NCBI GenBank assembly: GCA_030668545.1
Contig: DAOUTT010000091.1
Coordinates: 1 to 7,731, forward strand
DNA from: Anaerolineales bacterium
Lineage (GTDB): Bacteria > Chloroflexota > Anaerolineae > Anaerolineales > E44-bin32
Reading direction: 5' to 3'
DNA: 7,731 nt
In this document: in pieces, positions 6,128 to 7,731 of the stretch
Layout: every line of letters starts with the position of its first letter
How positions within the stretch are numbered: position 1 is the first letter of the stretch
The notes under the pieces: generated by a model
Told to the model about the DNA's origin: nothing
The model's input: only the letters and a program-made list of their open reading frames with translations
Databases searched by the model: none
Made by a program: the position numbers and the translations under genes

Positions 6128-6883
6128 ATGGCTAAGGTTGAGGTTAATAACCTTGATTTTTTCTACGGTTCGGTCAAGGCTTTGAGCGAGATAACGCTCA
6201 AGATCGACGAGAAAGAAATCACGGCTTTGATCGGTCCTTCAGGATGCGGAAAATCGACATTCCTGCGCTGCCTGAATCGGATGAATGACACGATCCCCGA
6301 TATTCGTATCGAGGGCGAGATTCTCCTGGACGGCGTCGATATCTACAAGACCGATCTCGACCCGGTGGATATCCGCCAGCGGGTTGGTATGGTGTTCCAA
6401 AAACCAAACCCTTTCCCGCAATCGGTTTATGATAACGTCGCCTTTGGGCCCCGAGTGCTGGGCTTAACCCGAAACCGGGTTGAAGAAGAAGAAATTGTTG
6501 AAAGATCTCTAAAGCAGGCGGCGTTGTGGGATTTGATAAAAGATCGCCTTGATCTGGATGCACTAGGACTATCTTTGGGAGAACAGCAGCGGCTCTGTAT
6601 CGCCAGAGTGCTCGCGGTAGGCCCCGAAGTTATTTTGATGGATGAACCTACCTCTGCATTAGACCCGATCGCCACGATGGAAATAGAGAACCTGATGGCG
6701 GAGTTAAGGGAGTTTTACACGATCGTGGTCGTAACGCACAACATGCAGCAAGCTGCAAGGGTGTCAAAGAAAACAGGGTTATTCTGGCTTGGTGAATTGG
6801 TGGAATTCGATGATACCGAAAAGATCTTCACTCGTCCAAAAGAGGAACGGACGGAAGCCTATGTCACCGGTCGGGTAGGGTGA
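6128..6883 (+). CDS. pstB: Phosphate ABC transporter ATP-binding protein, second paralog, with altered signature motif
   Basis: Second PstB-type cytoplasmic ATPase, 251 aa, the usual PstB length. I chose ATG 6128: GAGAG (6118-6122) is 5 nt upstream and the protein begins at the usual point (VEVNNLDFFYG). In-frame starts at 6065, 6101 and 6110 would add residues unlike the family and lie near the probable -10. Motifs: Walker A GPSGCGKST (36-44), canonical Q-loop VGMVFQKPNPFP (86-97, Gln91), Walker B VILMDEP (168-174), D-loop SALD (176-179), H-loop His204 in VTHNMQQAARVS and C-terminal TEAYVTGRVG. Oddity: the signature reads LSLGEQQR (148-155) instead of LSGGQQQR, so the third residue Gly is Leu and the fifth Gln is Glu. 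It is co-directional with phoU (19-nt gap) and divergent from the pstSCAB run. It probably shares the PstC/PstA permease, either alternating with PstB1 or as a heterodimer. Confidence 0.92.
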   Translation: MAKVEVNNLDFFYGSVKALSEITLKIDEKEITALIGPSGCGKSTFLRCLNRMNDTIPDIRIEGEILLDGVDIYKTDLDPVDIRQRVGMVFQKPNPFPQSVYDNVAFGPRVLGLTRNRVEEEEIVERSLKQAALWDLIKDRLDLDALGLSLGEQQRLCIARVLAVGPEVILMDEPTSALDPIATMEIENLMAELREFYTIVVVTHNMQQAARVSKKTGLFWLGELVEFDDTEKIFTRPKEERTEAYVTGRVG

Positions 6884-6890
6884 GTTTCGA

Positions 6891-6897
6891 AGGGAGG
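6891..6897 (+). promoter_or_regulatory. Ribosome-binding site of phoU
   Basis: AGGGAGG is the strongest Shine-Dalgarno-like site seen in the window. It lies 5 nt before ATG 6903 but only 2 nt before GTG 6900, which decides the phoU start in favour of the ATG. Confidence 0.75.
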
Positions 6898-6902
6898 TCG
6901 TG

Positions 6903-7568
6903 ATGCCGAAGCGTACGAGAGCGAGATACGATCAAAGTTACGCTGCGATCGAAGATGACATCTTGAAGATGGGATCGCTTGTCCAGGATGCCATCCGCAA
7001 CTCACTAGAAAGCCTCAAGCAGCGTGATACGAATCTGGCGCAAGAGGTGATTGACCGTGATCTACGGATTAATGGTCTTCGTTTCAAAATCGAAGAAGCT
7101 TGCCTGACACTCATCGCCACGCAGCAGCCTACTGCCGGCGACCTTCGCTCCGTTGTAGCGGCGATGAATATTGTGGTGGACATGGAGCGCATGGCCGATC
7201 ACGCTTCCGGAATTGCCAAAACGGTGATCCGCATGGGTGATGAACCTCTGCTTAAACCACTTATCGACCTGCCCAGGATGGCGGATTTGGCGCGAGAGAT
7301 GTTGAGTGATGCCTTAGACGCCTTTATTAAACGAGATGTGCCCGCGGCGAAAGCGATCGCTCCGCGCGATGAGGAAATGGACCTGCTCTATAAAGCTATA
7401 TTCGATGAATTAGTGGAGATCATGGCCCACAAACCGGGCAGCGTAGAGCGAGCTACCTACCTACTATGGTGCGCACATAACCTTGAGCGAATCGGCGACA
7501 GAGCGATCAACATCGTCGAGCGTGTGATTTTCATGACGACGGGCGATATGAGAGAGTTAACTTTTTAG
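6903..7568 (+). CDS. phoU: Phosphate signalling protein PhoU
   Basis: Cytoplasmic, membrane-associated regulator. In studied bacteria it connects the Pst transporter with the PhoR sensor kinase and limits phosphate uptake when phosphate is plentiful. It has 221 aa from ATG 6903, close to the normal length. All-helical, it shows two PhoU repeats, each with the metal-binding E/DxxxD pattern: DMERMADHA in the first half and NLERIGDRA in the second. Other family marks are RDLRIN in the first repeat, TQQPTAGDLRSVVAAM, and RDEEMDLLYKAI, which opens the second. It follows pstB2 by 19 nt and is surely co-transcribed with it. The gene ends at TAG 7566-7568. No PhoR or PhoB partner is in the window. 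Confidence 0.96.
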   Translation: MPKRTRARYDQSYAAIEDDILKMGSLVQDAIRNSLESLKQRDTNLAQEVIDRDLRINGLRFKIEEACLTLIATQQPTAGDLRSVVAAMNIVVDMERMADHASGIAKTVIRMGDEPLLKPLIDLPRMADLAREMLSDALDAFIKRDVPAAKAIAPRDEEMDLLYKAIFDELVEIMAHKPGSVERATYLLWCAHNLERIGDRAINIVERVIFMTTGDMRELTF

Positions 7569-7575
7569 AATTACC

Positions 7576-7605
7576 AAGAGCATCAACGTCGCATCCTCTT
7601 TTTTT
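7576..7605 (+). terminator. Weak candidate terminator after phoU
   Basis: AAGAG (7576-7580) can pair with CTCTT (7596-7600), and the stem runs into seven T residues (7599-7605). The T-run is good but the 5-bp AT-rich stem and 15-nt loop are poor, so this is only a possibility; a better stem lies at 7702-7719. Confidence 0.3.
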
Positions 7606-7615
7606 CACATATCCC

Positions 7616-7646
7616 GCCTCCTGCAAGCTCAACCCCTGCGGGAGGC
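7616..7646. repeat. Hairpin of GC-rich inverted repeat
   Basis: GCCTCCTGCA (7616-7625) pairs with TGCGGGAGGC (7637-7646) over 10 bp with one G-T wobble and an 11-nt loop. There is no T-run after it. It is directly followed by the 24-bp palindrome at 7655-7678 and may belong to the same repeat unit. Confidence 0.6.
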
Positions 7647-7654
7647 AGCACCGC

Positions 7655-7678
7655 AGAGACGCAGCATGCTGCGTCTCT
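7655..7678. repeat. Perfect 24-bp palindrome, probably a dispersed REP/MITE-like element
   Basis: The 12-base half AGAGACGCAGCA (7655-7666) is followed immediately by its exact reverse complement TGCTGCGTCTCT (7667-7678), with no spacer. Similar 'GTAGAGACGC...GCGTCTCTAC' palindromes are, from memory, highly iterated in intergenic DNA of Chloroflexota and cyanobacteria, which is why I call it a dispersed repeat. The window contains only this copy. Confidence 0.6.
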
Positions 7679-7701
7679 ACAGAGAGGGCATAGGATGGGG
7701 C

Positions 7702-7731
7702 GGCTCCTATCGAGGAGCCTATTATTTATTA
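7702..7731 (+). terminator. Candidate intrinsic terminator at window end
   Basis: GGCTCCT (7702-7708) and AGGAGCC (7713-7719) form a 7-bp GC-rich stem with a 4-nt loop ATCG, followed by TATTATTTATTA to the window end. This is the best terminator-like structure downstream of phoU, though 134 nt from the stop, and the T tract is interrupted by A. It could also terminate a gene lying beyond the window. Confidence 0.45.

Noticed and set aside
1..7731. CRISPR arrays, tRNA/rRNA genes, insertion sequences or prophage genes
   Set aside because: No regularly spaced repeats, no tRNA-like cloverleaf or CCA end, and no transposase or integrase reading frame was found.

Overview
The window is bacterial chromosomal DNA with tightly packed genes and moderate GC. 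Nearly all of it is a complete high-affinity phosphate uptake (Pst) locus. The PrmC-like gene carries NLPY instead of NPPY, the locus has two PstB paralogs, and the phosphate-binding protein is a lipoprotein. Together these suggest a Chloroflexota (Anaerolineae-like) organism, but this is a low-to-moderate confidence inference from memory of protein style, not a database match.

Layout. Positions 1-1015 (+) hold the 3' part of prmC (release-factor glutamine methyltransferase) and a TsaC/Sua5-type threonylcarbamoyl-AMP synthase, joined by a one-base stop/start overlap. Positions 1016-1336 form a convergent intergenic region with direct repeats, a -10-like element and a strong 14-bp hairpin. A five-gene run lies on the minus strand: pstS (5989-5093), pstC (5085-4192), pstA (4138-3233), a first pstB (pstB1, 3239-2385) and a secreted lipoprotein esterase (2347-1337). 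On the plus strand, leaving the same 138-bp control region in the opposite direction, are a second pstB (pstB2, 6128-6883) and phoU (6903-7568). The window ends in an AT/GC-mixed tail with three hairpins, including a perfect 24-bp palindrome that looks like a dispersed repeat.

How the genes work together. PstS captures phosphate outside the membrane, PstC and PstA form the channel, PstB proteins power it, and PhoU links transporter state to phosphate signalling. No PhoR/PhoB genes are in the window.

Main observation. The two PstB proteins have complementary defects. PstB1 has a normal LSGGQ signature but Ala in place of the Q-loop Gln. PstB2 has a normal Q-loop but a changed signature (LSLGE). 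In a head-to-tail PstB1:PstB2 heterodimer both defects would fall in the same ATP site, leaving the other site fully consensus. That is the asymmetric design known from heterodimeric ABC exporters such as TM287/288, and it would be unusual in a phosphate importer. PstA, the permease half of the pair, also has an atypical EAA coupling loop while PstC keeps a normal one, which fits an asymmetric transporter.
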